From Paenibacillus sp. FSL M7-0420 (GTDB lineage: Bacteria > Bacillota > Bacilli > Paenibacillales > Paenibacillaceae): a DNA stretch of 64,000 nucleotides. Positions 17,007 to 24,454 of this stretch are shown here, one piece after another. The stretch spans positions 4,712,001-4,776,000 of the forward strand of contig NZ_JBBOCJ010000001.1 in assembly GCF_038002345.1 (NCBI RefSeq), given 5' to 3'. Made by a program: the position numbers and the translations under genes. Under the pieces are notes generated by a model, which saw only the letters and a list, made by a program, of their open reading frames with translations, ran no database searches and was not told where the DNA came from. Numbering within the stretch: the stretch's first letter is position 1; every line of letters begins with the position of its first letter.

Positions 17007-17327
17007 TACTCGGTCTCCCCTTATCGTATATGGCGGCTAGACGTTCCTGCCAGCCTCTACGAGGGGTTATACCGGAGGAGATGTTGCTCCTTCGCATACA
17101 ATACTTCCTTCCCTTCGCAGAAGCGGCTTCGTCAATGAACAACGGTTCGCGCACATGCTACAGGGAAGCTAAGTATAAGACAGATCATAACGTTTCCAAA
17201 TCGTCCTTTGGGGAATCGTCCTTCGGGGACACATGGTATCCTGATCCTTTCTTTAGTTTGATATGTTCTGAATAGATTATACCACGCGGAGGGGCCACTC
17301 TAAACAGTTTCCACTAAAAATAAGCAA
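17007..17327. other. Intergenic region with a 15-bp tandem duplication
   Basis: A 321-base gap upstream of the yitT-like gene and downstream of the Crp/Fnr gene. It contains two adjacent copies of AATCGTCCTTYGGGG (17199-17213 and 17214-17228). A short open frame at 17030-17275 has no binding site or family resemblance and is not called. No clear terminator of the Crp/Fnr gene was seen. Confidence 0.4.
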
Positions 17328-17828
17328 TCAGCCCGGATTCCGCAGCAGACGGTTGACGGTCTCGCGGCGGACGCCGATCAATTGTCCGATCTCTTCCTGT
17401 GTCAGCAGATCTGTGAGCTGTGCGCCATGAGAATATTCGGTCAGCCAGCGGGTCAGCAGGGCCATCCGCTCCCCCGGCGTTCCAACCGTGAGATGATCGA
17501 GCCTCGTCTGCATGAACCGCACCTTCTCCTGAAGCAAAAGGGCGATCTCCATCACCTTCTCAGGCTTCTCCCTCAGCTCCCGGTACCATTCTGCAGCCGG
17601 AATCAGCTCGACCTCACTTTTCATCATTGCCACTGCGGTTCCATGCGCCTCCTTCGGCGAAATGAGGGAATGATGCGGAACGGTCTCACCCGGATATAGC
17701 AGGTTGAACAATACCATGTTCCCGTTCTCATGCAGTCTCGTGACCTTGAACAGTCCGCTCTTCACCTTGAACAGGTTCTGGCCGCCGTCACCCTGGCGGA
17801 ATAAGACCTCACCTCTATGCAGAATCAT
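17328..17828 (-). CDS. Crp/Fnr-family transcriptional regulator, cysteine-less and short
   Basis: A 166-residue protein. Residues 1-95 form a cyclic-nucleotide-binding-like beta barrel (VLFRQGDGGQNLFKVKSGLFKV). A long dimer helix (VRFMQTRLDHL) follows, and the C-terminal HTH is LTQEEIGQLIGVRRETVNRLL. The recognition helix RRETVNRLL matches the CRP/FNR type that reads TGTGA half-sites. There is no cysteine at all, so it cannot hold the Fe-S cluster of oxygen-sensing Fnr. It ends four residues after the recognition helix, some 20-30 residues shorter than usual, lacking the C-terminal wing. No frameshift is visible that would restore it. ATG has AAAGGAG upstream. Confidence 0.85.
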   Translation of the reverse strand: MILHRGEVLFRQGDGGQNLFKVKSGLFKVTRLHENGNMVLFNLLYPGETVPHHSLISPKEAHGTAVAMMKSEVELIPAAEWYRELREKPEKVMEIALLLQEKVRFMQTRLDHLTVGTPGERMALLTRWLTEYSHGAQLTDLLTQEEIGQLIGVRRETVNRLLRNPG

Positions 17829-17938
17829 TTCGCATTCTCCTTTGCCTTCTCTGTATATATATTTTTAATTATACCGAAATAAGACACCAAATTGGAGGGG
17901 CAAGCGTAAAACAGTCCTGTTACAGGGTCTAAATGGCA

Positions 17939-17984
17939 AAAACCGCCTGGGAGCAGAGGTCTGTCTCTGCTCCCAGGCGGTTCC
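17939..17984 (-). terminator. Strong terminator of the fructose operon
   Basis: An 18-bp perfect stem, AACCGCCTGGGAGCAGAG (17941-17958) with its complement at 17965-17982, six-base loop, followed by TTTTTG on the minus strand. It lies about 20 bases past the fruA stop. Confidence 0.9.
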
Positions 17985-18002
17985 AGGGAAAGGCAAGATA
18001 CG

Positions 18003-19952
18003 TTATTTTGCTGTGATCGGCTTCTTCCAGAGCCCCAGGATCAGACCGGAAATCACGGAACCGATCAGCACGGCCAGCAGAAACAGCGCGGCATTGCTGG
18101 ACAGGAAGGCTACGAACACACCGCCATGCGGTGCGGGAACGTTGAGGTTCCACAACTGGGTAAGTCCGCCGGCTACGGCAGAGCCCAGAATACAGGAGGT
18201 GAGCACCCGCAGCGGATCAGCCGCAGCGAACGGAATAGCCCCTTCGGTGATGAACGACAAGCCCAGCACATAGTTGGTTACACCGGATTTGCGTTCGGTC
18301 TCCGTGAATTTATTCTTGAAGAACGAGGTGGCCAGGGCAATCGCCAGCGGAGGCACCATCCCTCCGGCCATCACTGCGGCCATCATCATTCCGTTTGTAT
18401 TGCCGCTGGATGTAAACACGCCGATGGCGAAGGTGTAGGCTGCTTTGTTGAACGGACCGCCCATATCAATGGCCATCATCCCGCCAAGCACCAAGCCCAG
18501 CAGAATCTTGTTGCCAGTACCGAGATTGTTAAGCGCATCGGTCAATCCTCCGTTAATCCAGCTAAATAACGGATCGAACAGGAAGAACATAACTGCGCCA
18601 GTAATCAAAAGGCTGAATACAGGATAGAGCAGAATCGGCTTCAGTCCGTCCAGTGTGCGCGGCAGGCCCGAGAAGGCTCTGCGGAGCATAATCACAACGT
18701 AGCCGGCCAGGAACCCGGCAGCCAGACCTCCGAGGAAGCCTGAATTAGAGTTAAGGGCCATCAGACCGCCGACCATACCCGGCATCAGCGCAGGCCGGTC
18801 ACCGATGCTCATCGCGATAAATCCGGCAAGGATCGGAATCAGGAAGTGGAAGGCTCCGTCTCCGCCGCCAATGCTCTGCAGCAGCTTGACCAGCGGATTG
18901 TCGGGACTGGCCACCTGTTCGATCAAGAAGGAGATCGCCAGCAGAATGCCTCCGCCGACTACGAACGGCAGCATATGCGAGATGCCGTTCATCAGGTCTT
19001 TGTAGATTTTGCTTCCAATAGAACCGGACTTCACAGGCGCTGAGCCTTCTTCATTGCGTCCAGAGCCGCGGTAGATAGGCGCATCTCCTGCAACTGCGAT
19101 CCGGATCAGCTCTTCTGACTTGCGGATACCGTCGCTAACCGGACGCTGGAGCACAGGCTTGCCGCTGAAGCGCTCCATCTCCACGTTCTTGTCGGCGGCA
19201 ACAATGACCCCGCTGGCCCGGGCGATCTCATCTGCGGTCAGCACATTCTGCGCACCCTCCGAGCCGTTCGTTTCGACACGGATATTGACACCCATCTCCT
19301 TGGCCTTCTTCTTGAGGGCATCCTCTGCCATGTAGGTATGGGCAATACCTGTAGGACACGCTGTTACAGCAACAACGAAGCTCTGTGAATCCGGGTTCCC
19401 GGTAATGATTCGTGCCGGTTCAGCTTGCGGTGCGGCTGCCTTAGGAGCAGCCTTCACTGCCGCTGCCTTGGCTTCCGCTTCCGCCTGGGCTTCAGCCTCC
19501 GCTTGCTTGGCATCGAATAAGGCGGACACCTCGGCAGGGGTCTTGGCACTCATGATTTGTTCGATGAATTCGCTTTCAATGAGCAACCTGGACAGTGCAG
19601 CGAGTGTCCGCAGGTGCATATTTCCAGCTCCGTCCGGCGCGGCGATCAAGAAGAAGATGTGGGCCGGCGCTTCATCCAGGGAGGCAAAATCAATTCCGGC
19701 GCTGCTCTTCGCAAAGACTACTGTTGCTTCGCTAACGGCCTTGGTCTTGGCATGAGGCATAGCAATGCCTCCGCCGATGCCTGTGCTGGACTGGGCTTCA
19801 CGCTCCAGAATCTTCTCCTTGAACAGCTTCGCATCCGTGATGCGTCCGCTGGCCGCGAGGCTGGCAATCAGCTCGTCAATGACCCCTTCCTTCGTTGTCG
19901 CCTGCAGCTCCATAATCATCGTTTCCTGTATCATTAAATCTGTAATTTTCAT
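18003..19952 (-). CDS. fruA: PTS fructose transporter subunit IIABC (FruA)
   Basis: A 649-residue phosphotransferase permease that imports fructose as fructose-1-phosphate. IIA spans residues 1-150 with phospho-His67 in GGGIAMPHAKT. An Ala/Glu/Lys/Pro-rich flexible linker covers 150-182. IIB spans about 190-290 with phospho-Cys199 in VTACPTGIAHTYMAED. IIC is the membrane channel from about 315 to the end (about eight to ten helices; FITEGAIPFAAADP near 560). The preferred start is the ATG at 19952 behind GGGAG; a TTG one codon earlier is possible. It is the last gene of fruR-fruK-fruA, 47 bases after fruK. Confidence 0.97.
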   Translation of the reverse strand: MKITDLMIQETMIMELQATTKEGVIDELIASLAASGRITDAKLFKEKILEREAQSSTGIGGGIAMPHAKTKAVSEATVVFAKSSAGIDFASLDEAPAHIFFLIAAPDGAGNMHLRTLAALSRLLIESEFIEQIMSAKTPAEVSALFDAKQAEAEAQAEAEAKAAAVKAAPKAAAPQAEPARIITGNPDSQSFVVAVTACPTGIAHTYMAEDALKKKAKEMGVNIRVETNGSEGAQNVLTADEIARASGVIVAADKNVEMERFSGKPVLQRPVSDGIRKSEELIRIAVAGDAPIYRGSGRNEEGSAPVKSGSIGSKIYKDLMNGISHMLPFVVGGGILLAISFLIEQVASPDNPLVKLLQSIGGGDGAFHFLIPILAGFIAMSIGDRPALMPGMVGGLMALNSNSGFLGGLAAGFLAGYVVIMLRRAFSGLPRTLDGLKPILLYPVFSLLITGAVMFFLFDPLFSWINGGLTDALNNLGTGNKILLGLVLGGMMAIDMGGPFNKAAYTFAIGVFTSSGNTNGMMMAAVMAGGMVPPLAIALATSFFKNKFTETERKSGVTNYVLGLSFITEGAIPFAAADPLRVLTSCILGSAVAGGLTQLWNLNVPAPHGGVFVAFLSSNAALFLLAVLIGSVISGLILGLWKKPITAK

Positions 19953-19999
19953 CAATTCTCAACTCCCCGAATGTACTTGAACCTGTTAACCTCTGTTAT

Positions 20000-20914
20000 T
20001 CATAGCTGAGATATGGCAATAAGCGGACGAAGCTCTTCAATCAATGCCCGGTCTGCCAGATCATCGGAGAACGCTGTGGCACTTCCTGATGCCACACCGG
20101 CACGGAATGCTTCCAGCACATTCCCTGTCAGCGACAAGGTGCCCACGAATCCGGCAATCATCGAATCTCCCGCACCTACTGAATTCCTCACCTGGCCCTT
20201 AGGAGCGCTGGCATGGTATACTTCTTGCCCGGTAAGGAACAATGCGCCTTCGCCAGCCATCGAGACCAGCACGTGCTTGGCACCACCCGTAAGAAGCTTG
20301 CGTCCGTAAGTGATAATCTCTTCTCTGGTACTGATCTGAACACCGAACAGCTCTGCCAGCTCATGGTGATTCGGCTTGACCAGCAACGGCCCCCGGGATA
20401 AGGCGTCCTGCAAGGCCTGCCCGGTCGTATCAATAACGAACTCCGCGCCCTTCTGCCTGCATACTGCAATCAGTCTGCTGTAGAAATCTCCACCCAGCGA
20501 AGGTGGCGTGCTGCCTGACAGGATCACAATGTCACCCGGCTTCAGGGCTTCCAGCTTAAGCAGCAGCGAAGACGTCTCGGTCTCCGTAATGACAGGCCCG
20601 GCTCCGTTAATCTCTGTCTCCTGCCCGGCCTTAAGCTTGATATTGATCCGGGTATCGTCCGCAATATGAACGAAGTCGCCGGAGATCCCCTCCTGGCCCA
20701 GCCAGGTATCAATGTAGCCGCCGGTGAAGCCGCCCAGAAATCCGGTGGCCGTATTCTCAACGCCCAGCTGCTTCAGAACGCGGGATACGTTGATTCCCTT
20801 CCCGCCGGGCAGCTTCATATCGCGCTTCATCCGGTTGAGTCCGCCTAGTGTTAACTCTTCTACCTCCACGATATAATCGACGGAAGGATTGAGTGTCACA
20901 GTATAGATCATCAT
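20000..20914 (-). CDS. fruK: 1-phosphofructokinase FruK
   Basis: A 304-residue PfkB-family kinase that phosphorylates fructose-1-phosphate to fructose-1,6-bisphosphate in the cytoplasm. It opens with IYTVTLNPSVDYIVEV, carries the substrate motif KLPGGKGINVSRVLKQLG (about 34-51) and ends with the ATP/catalytic motif RNSVGAGDSMIAGFVG including the catalytic Asp. Position between fruR and fruA fixes the substrate assignment over tagatose-6-phosphate kinase. Two consecutive ATG codons occur; the second at 20911 is better spaced from GAGGG. Confidence 0.95.
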   Translation of the reverse strand: MMIYTVTLNPSVDYIVEVEELTLGGLNRMKRDMKLPGGKGINVSRVLKQLGVENTATGFLGGFTGGYIDTWLGQEGISGDFVHIADDTRINIKLKAGQETEINGAGPVITETETSSLLLKLEALKPGDIVILSGSTPPSLGGDFYSRLIAVCRQKGAEFVIDTTGQALQDALSRGPLLVKPNHHELAELFGVQISTREEIITYGRKLLTGGAKHVLVSMAGEGALFLTGQEVYHASAPKGQVRNSVGAGDSMIAGFVGTLSLTGNVLEAFRAGVASGSATAFSDDLADRALIEELRPLIAISQL

Positions 20915-20950
20915 TCATCCCTCATTTATAATGTTTGTCTTCCCATCCCG

Positions 20951-21712
20951 TCACACCAGTGTATAATCCACATCCAGCTTCTCAAGCTGCCTCCTGAAGC
21001 TATCCGGTGTGCCCTTATCCAGAATGCAGTGATCCATCTCCTGCAGATCTGCAACCTTGCAGAAGGAGATCTGCCCGATCTTGCTATGGTCGGCCAGCAG
21101 GATCGTCTGCTTCGCTACAGCGATCATTTTGCGCTTGGTGGCCGCTTCCAGCATATTCGGCGTCGTAATCCCTTCACGGATATCCAGCCCGTTGGTGCCA
21201 AGGAAAGCCTTATCCACCCGCACCATATCCAGCGAGCGTTCGGTCATCGGTCCGACAAAAGCCATGGTGTCCGGCCTTAGCATCCCGCCTGTAATAGACA
21301 CCTCAATATGGCGGCAGTCCTTCAGCTCGTTCAGCGCCATGATTGAGTTGGTAATGACCTTGAGATTGCGGAACGATTTCAGCGCCCGGGCAATCTGCAG
21401 GGTAGTGGTACCTCCGTCAAGGAGAATGGCATCACCATCCTCAATCATCTCCACAGCCTTCCCGGCAATCCGCAGCTTCTCTTCCAGGAACCGGTCTTCC
21501 TTGTCCGTAACCGCCGCTTCAAAGTTCACACTCTGCAGGGATACTGCCCCGCCATGCGTACGCTTCAGCAGCCGCGCTTCCTCCAGCTCCTTGAGGTCCC
21601 GGCGGATGGTCGATTCCGAGACGGACAGCTCCTGGCCCAGCTCCTGAACCGAGGCTCTTGTGTGCTTCTCGACAAACAGCAGAATCATCCGTTTGCGTTC
21701 TTCTTCAAACAT
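20951..21712 (-). CDS. fruR: DeoR-family fructose operon repressor FruR
   Basis: A 253-residue DeoR-family regulator. The N-terminal HTH is ASVQELGQELSVSESTIRRDLKELEEARLLKRTHGGAV. The C-terminal sugar-phosphate sensor domain carries DGDAILLDGGTTTLQIARAL and VITNSIMALNEL, then TILLADHSKIG. It is first in the operon, so it autoregulates; fructose-1-phosphate is the expected inducer from the family. ATG at 21712 follows AAGGAG at eight bases. Direct repeats that could be its operators lie upstream. Confidence 0.94.
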   Translation of the reverse strand: MFEEERKRMILLFVEKHTRASVQELGQELSVSESTIRRDLKELEEARLLKRTHGGAVSLQSVNFEAAVTDKEDRFLEEKLRIAGKAVEMIEDGDAILLDGGTTTLQIARALKSFRNLKVITNSIMALNELKDCRHIEVSITGGMLRPDTMAFVGPMTERSLDMVRVDKAFLGTNGLDIREGITTPNMLEAATKRKMIAVAKQTILLADHSKIGQISFCKVADLQEMDHCILDKGTPDSFRRQLEKLDVDYTLV

Positions 21713-21805
21713 GCAGCTCACTCCTTAGGATGTGCAGCTACCCGCTGCTGGATTCCTATATATACAGTAACTACCTGAATTGAAAGATAAGATGACTGGA
21801 TTCAA

Positions 21806-21846
21806 ATCACTTGTGACTGATGTTGATCATTTGTGCTCATTTATGA
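21806..21846 (-). promoter_or_regulatory. Candidate FruR operator repeats
   Basis: ATCACTTGTG (21806-21815) and ATCATTTGTG (21826-21835) are direct repeats exactly 20 bp apart, followed by CTCATTTATG (21837-21846). Related CTCATTTATG and CTCATTTCAG copies lie at 21930-21949. DeoR-family regulators often bind direct repeats. A weak cre-like sequence (TAACAGCGTTTTCA, 21850-21863) adjoins them. Confidence 0.4.
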
Positions 21847-22059
21847 TTGTAACAGCGTTTTCATGAACTGTAAAGAGGCTACTATTCCAGCCGGATACAC
21901 TACTGCTGTAAGTATTCGCGTATGCTCTGCTCATTTATGCTCATTTCAGCCTTGTAACTATATCATCCGGTGCGGCAAATTACCTCCCGATTGCCCATTT
22001 CACAATGGCAGCGGGCGACATATTTATATTACATATGGGGAAAAGCGGGTGAACAGGAG

Positions 22060-22377
22060 ATGGCCTATTACAATAACAACGGATATGGCAGCGCGGGCGG
22101 TAACGGCGGTAATGGCAGCAATGGCGGCATTAACGGCCAAGGAGGGAGCGGCAGTGACGGCCCAGTAGGAACCGAGGAGCTCAGTGCAGAGGATTATGCG
22201 ATTATTGCCGCCGGCTTTGGCGTGCTCGGGGAACTGTTTGCTTTTTTCTCTCTGGTAAAAGCCAAGCAGGTGACCAAGGAAACAGGCGGACAGGTAGGTG
22301 CCGGCATCGACCCCGTGCTGTTCGTACAGAACCGCAAAAAAAAAGCAGCCAGACGAAAGTCCCGCCGGCTGCGTTGA
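22060..22377 (+). CDS. Hypothetical Gly/Asn-rich single-helix membrane protein
   Basis: A 105-residue protein. The first 40 residues are a low-complexity Gly/Asn/Ser tract (YYNNNGYGSAGGNGGNGSNG). One hydrophobic helix (DYAIIAAGFGVLGELFAFFSLV) and a strongly basic C-terminus (RKKKAARRKSRR) follow. The basic tail is encoded by the opposite-strand terminator of the neighbouring gene, whose A tract gives the lysines. Function unknown. The binding site is close to the ATG (AGGAG directly abutting), so the exact start is uncertain. Confidence 0.6.
   Translation: MAYYNNNGYGSAGGNGGNGSNGGINGQGGSGSDGPVGTEELSAEDYAIIAAGFGVLGELFAFFSLVKAKQVTKETGGQVGAGIDPVLFVQNRKKKAARRKSRRLR
22336..22372 (-). terminator. 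Terminator of the YflT-like gene, inside the 3' end of the opposite gene
   Basis: On the minus strand GCAGCC (22372-22367) pairs with GGCTGC (22350-22345) and is followed by nine T. It lies within the last 42 bases of the convergent coding sequence. Confidence 0.8.
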
Positions 22378-22403
22378 TCCCTTATATTTTCCGAATCCAT
22401 CGC

Positions 22404-22871
22404 TTAATTCAAAGGTATGACATCATGCTTCACAAATATGGTCTGCACTCTCTCCCGCAGCTCTTCTTCAGGCAGAAGGACAATGACAATAATACGCTCC
22501 AGATCAGCATGCTTCGCATACGCCTCCGCGTCATCTTGCGGAATCCCCATTCCGATCAGGCTGACCGCAAGGCCGTCTGTCTCCAGATCCGCCCCCGCGA
22601 GCTTGCGGGCTGCCGGACCTGCTGCGACCGCAGAATCCGCGACCATATCCAGGCCTACCCCAAGCCCGCGGGCTGTACCGTACAAGCCATTATTCCCCTG
22701 CCCCGTCTCCACTTCTCCAATCGCGGCATCCTTGCTGATGATCTCCAGCGTGTTCTTCTGCTTCGTGACAGCTGAGATATGCTTCGCCTTGATCCCACTT
22801 TTCTTCAATTCTTCGATCGCCAGCACCGCATCACTCCGGTGTCCAAAAATCCCCAATACCAATGTTGGCAT
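22404..22871 (-). CDS. General stress protein, YflT/GSP17M-like
   Basis: A 155-residue protein opening with LVLGIFGHRSDAVLAIEELKKSGIKAKHISAVTK, the ferredoxin-like fold of the heat-induced stress protein YflT domain. A glycine/alanine-rich middle (GLGVGLDMVADSAVAAGPAA) and a second alpha-beta unit with IGMGIPQDDAEAYAKHADLERIIVIV follow. Members are general stress proteins in Bacillus; biochemical role unknown. ATG has AGGAGGG upstream. A 22-bp tandem repeat lies 20 bases before the start. Confidence 0.8.
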   Translation of the reverse strand: MPTLVLGIFGHRSDAVLAIEELKKSGIKAKHISAVTKQKNTLEIISKDAAIGEVETGQGNNGLYGTARGLGVGLDMVADSAVAAGPAARKLAGADLETDGLAVSLIGMGIPQDDAEAYAKHADLERIIVIVLLPEEELRERVQTIFVKHDVIPLN

Positions 22872-22890
22872 GCGGCATCCCTCCTATTAC

Positions 22891-22934
22891 TGCTACTGCA
22901 ATATTTCCACTCTGCTACTGCGATATTACCACTC
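22891..22934. repeat. 22-bp tandem direct repeat
   Basis: TGCTACTGCRATATTWCCAC-TC occurs twice in tandem (22891-22912 and 22913-22934) with two differences, directly upstream of the YflT-like gene. It could be an operator or a slipped-strand duplication. Confidence 0.7.
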
Positions 22935-23055
22935 CGCCTGTGGCTTGAATCCCGCATGTGGCGGCGGCTCCCGGTCAGGCCTGAATCAATCTCTTCTAAT
23001 TGGGTTATAAAGATACGTATACATAAACATAACTTAAGAGATAGGGGGGGCTGCT

Positions 23056-24192
23056 GTGCTTCAAAGCAAGTATTTTCGGACCTGCCTGGCCATTATCGCC
23101 TTTTTGACGATTCTGTACCTGGGCTCGAAGGTCATTTTTCTGTTCACACCGCTGGTATCTATCATTCAACTGCTGCTCGTACCCATGATGCTGTCGGGCT
23201 TTATGTATTATCTTCTGCGGCCGATTGTCAACTATCTGGGGACCAAAAATGTTAACCGCGGGCTGTCCGTCCTGCTGATTTATCTTGTGTTCGCCGGACT
23301 GTTCGTCTTATTCTGGGTGCTGGTCTGGCCTACACTGCGCGAGCAAATCCAGAATTTCATCGACAATACGCCATATCTGGTCGAGGGTATACAAAACCAG
23401 TTCAACAAACTGCAGAACGACCCGTCACTCTCCCGCTTCTTCAAGGGTGACACGGATGTGACCACACGCCTGACGGAGTATTTGAACAGTGCCATTAACT
23501 GGGTGACCAATTCGATGTCCAACCTGATCACAGTGATCTCCAGTATTGTCGTGGTTATCGCTACCCTGCCGATCATTCTCTATTACATGCTGAAGGACGG
23601 GCACAAGCTGTCCCCGATTCTTCAGGGCCTGATTCCGAAGAAATACCGCAAGGAAGGCCAGGAGATGTTCAAGGATATCGACTCTGCACTCAGCGGCTTC
23701 ATCGTTACACGTGTCCTGCTTAATGTGGTGCTGGGCATCTTGCTATACATCGGATTTTTGCTGATCGGCCTGCCTTATTCTCTGCTGCTCGCCGTGATCT
23801 CCATCCCGCTGAATTTCATTCCCTATGTGGGCTCGCTGCTGGCGGCGGTTCCCGTTGTTATCGTGGGGTTCATCGAATCGCCTTCACTCGCGATCTGGTC
23901 AGCCGTCGTCATTCTGATCGCGCAGCAGATTCAGGATAACGTGCTGTCACCGGTCATCTATGGCAAGTCGCTGGATGTTCACCCGCTCACAACAGTGCTG
24001 CTTGTACTCGTGGGGGGCGACTTCTATGGACTGATCTGCGTCCTCATTGCGCTTCCGGTCTATATGATTATCAAAATCATCTTCCTGCGCATTTACGAGA
24101 TCATTGTCGCCGAGCGGGTGGATCAACCCGTACCCGAGCCAGGTGCTCCGCCGGGGATTGAGATTGAGATCGTCAAGGACGATAAGGTATAG
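23056..24192 (+). CDS. AI-2E family transporter (PerM-like permease)
   Basis: A 378-residue membrane protein with about eight helices. N-terminal helices (residues 10-95) precede an extracellular amphipathic region (FIDNTPYLVEGIQNQFNKL). The C-terminal half has the family blocks LPYSLLLAVISIPLNFIPYVGSLLAAVPVVIVGF and QIQDNVLSPVIYGKSLDVHPLTTVLLVLVGG. The family includes AI-2 exporters, Na+/H+ antiporters and other permeases, so substrate is open. The start is GTG at 23056 behind AGGGGGGG. The stop is followed six bases later by a GAAACGG palindrome shared with another gene in this window. Confidence 0.9.
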   Translation: MLQSKYFRTCLAIIAFLTILYLGSKVIFLFTPLVSIIQLLLVPMMLSGFMYYLLRPIVNYLGTKNVNRGLSVLLIYLVFAGLFVLFWVLVWPTLREQIQNFIDNTPYLVEGIQNQFNKLQNDPSLSRFFKGDTDVTTRLTEYLNSAINWVTNSMSNLITVISSIVVVIATLPIILYYMLKDGHKLSPILQGLIPKKYRKEGQEMFKDIDSALSGFIVTRVLLNVVLGILLYIGFLLIGLPYSLLLAVISIPLNFIPYVGSLLAAVPVVIVGFIESPSLAIWSAVVILIAQQIQDNVLSPVIYGKSLDVHPLTTVLLVLVGGDFYGLICVLIALPVYMIIKIIFLRIYEIIVAERVDQPVPEPGAPPGIEIEIVKDDKV

Positions 24193-24198
24193 CAAGTG

Positions 24199-24238
24199 GA
24201 AACGGCTTTGCCGTCCTTTTAAAGGACGGTACCGTTTC
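24199..24238 (+). repeat. GAAACGG/CCGTTTC nested palindrome, copy 1 (3' of AI-2E gene)
   Basis: Outer arms GAAACGG (24199-24205) and CCGTTTC (24232-24238) enclose a second palindrome CCGTCCTTT-TAAAGGACGG (24211-24229). It has no T tract. A similar element in the same orientation relative to its gene follows the Rrf2 gene at 50049-50090. Confidence 0.7.
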
Positions 24239-24250
24239 AGCGAGAAATAG

Positions 24251-24377
24251 AAAGATAAGTTATCGTGTGCAACATATAAATTCTATATTTTAAAACAATC
24301 CCACAAAGTGGGGCTTTAGCGTAGGTGATAACTCAGGTACTTTGCGGGGGCCCCAAAACATATAAATTCTTATCTTT
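24251..24377. ncRNA. Candidate structured element with terminal stem and possible pseudoknot
   Basis: AAAGATAAG (24251-24259) is complementary to CTTATCTTT (24369-24377), closing a 127-base unit. Inside, CCCACAAAGT (24300-24309) pairs with ACTTTGCGGG (24339-24348) with one mismatch. GGGGC in its loop (24310-24314) is complementary to GCCCC just downstream (24350-24354), an H-type pseudoknot geometry. A 14-bp direct repeat AACATATAAATTCT (24271-24284 and 24357-24370) flanks the core. All pairings are visible; transcription and function are inferred. Confidence 0.4.
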
Positions 24378-24382
24378 TAATA

Positions 24383-24425
24383 AAAAGCCCTCCGGCGCTG
24401 ATGATCTCCGCGCCGGAGGGCTTTT
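24383..24425. terminator. Strong bidirectional terminator
   Basis: AAAAGCCCTCCGGCGC (24383-24398) and its exact complement GCGCCGGAGGGCTTTT (24410-24425) form a 16-bp stem with T ends on both strands, between the AI-2E gene and the convergent hypothetical gene. Confidence 0.9.
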
Positions 24426-24454
24426 CAATGTACACGCTTGAATGTATCTGGACT

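Noticed and set aside
17030..17275. Small ORF of 81 codons in the yitT upstream gap
   Set aside because: No ribosome binding site and no protein-like features; it contains the 15-bp tandem repeat.
17328..17828. Frameshift restoring a full-length Crp/Fnr regulator
   Set aside because: The alternative frames after the recognition helix do not encode a wing-like sequence, so the short form is taken as real.
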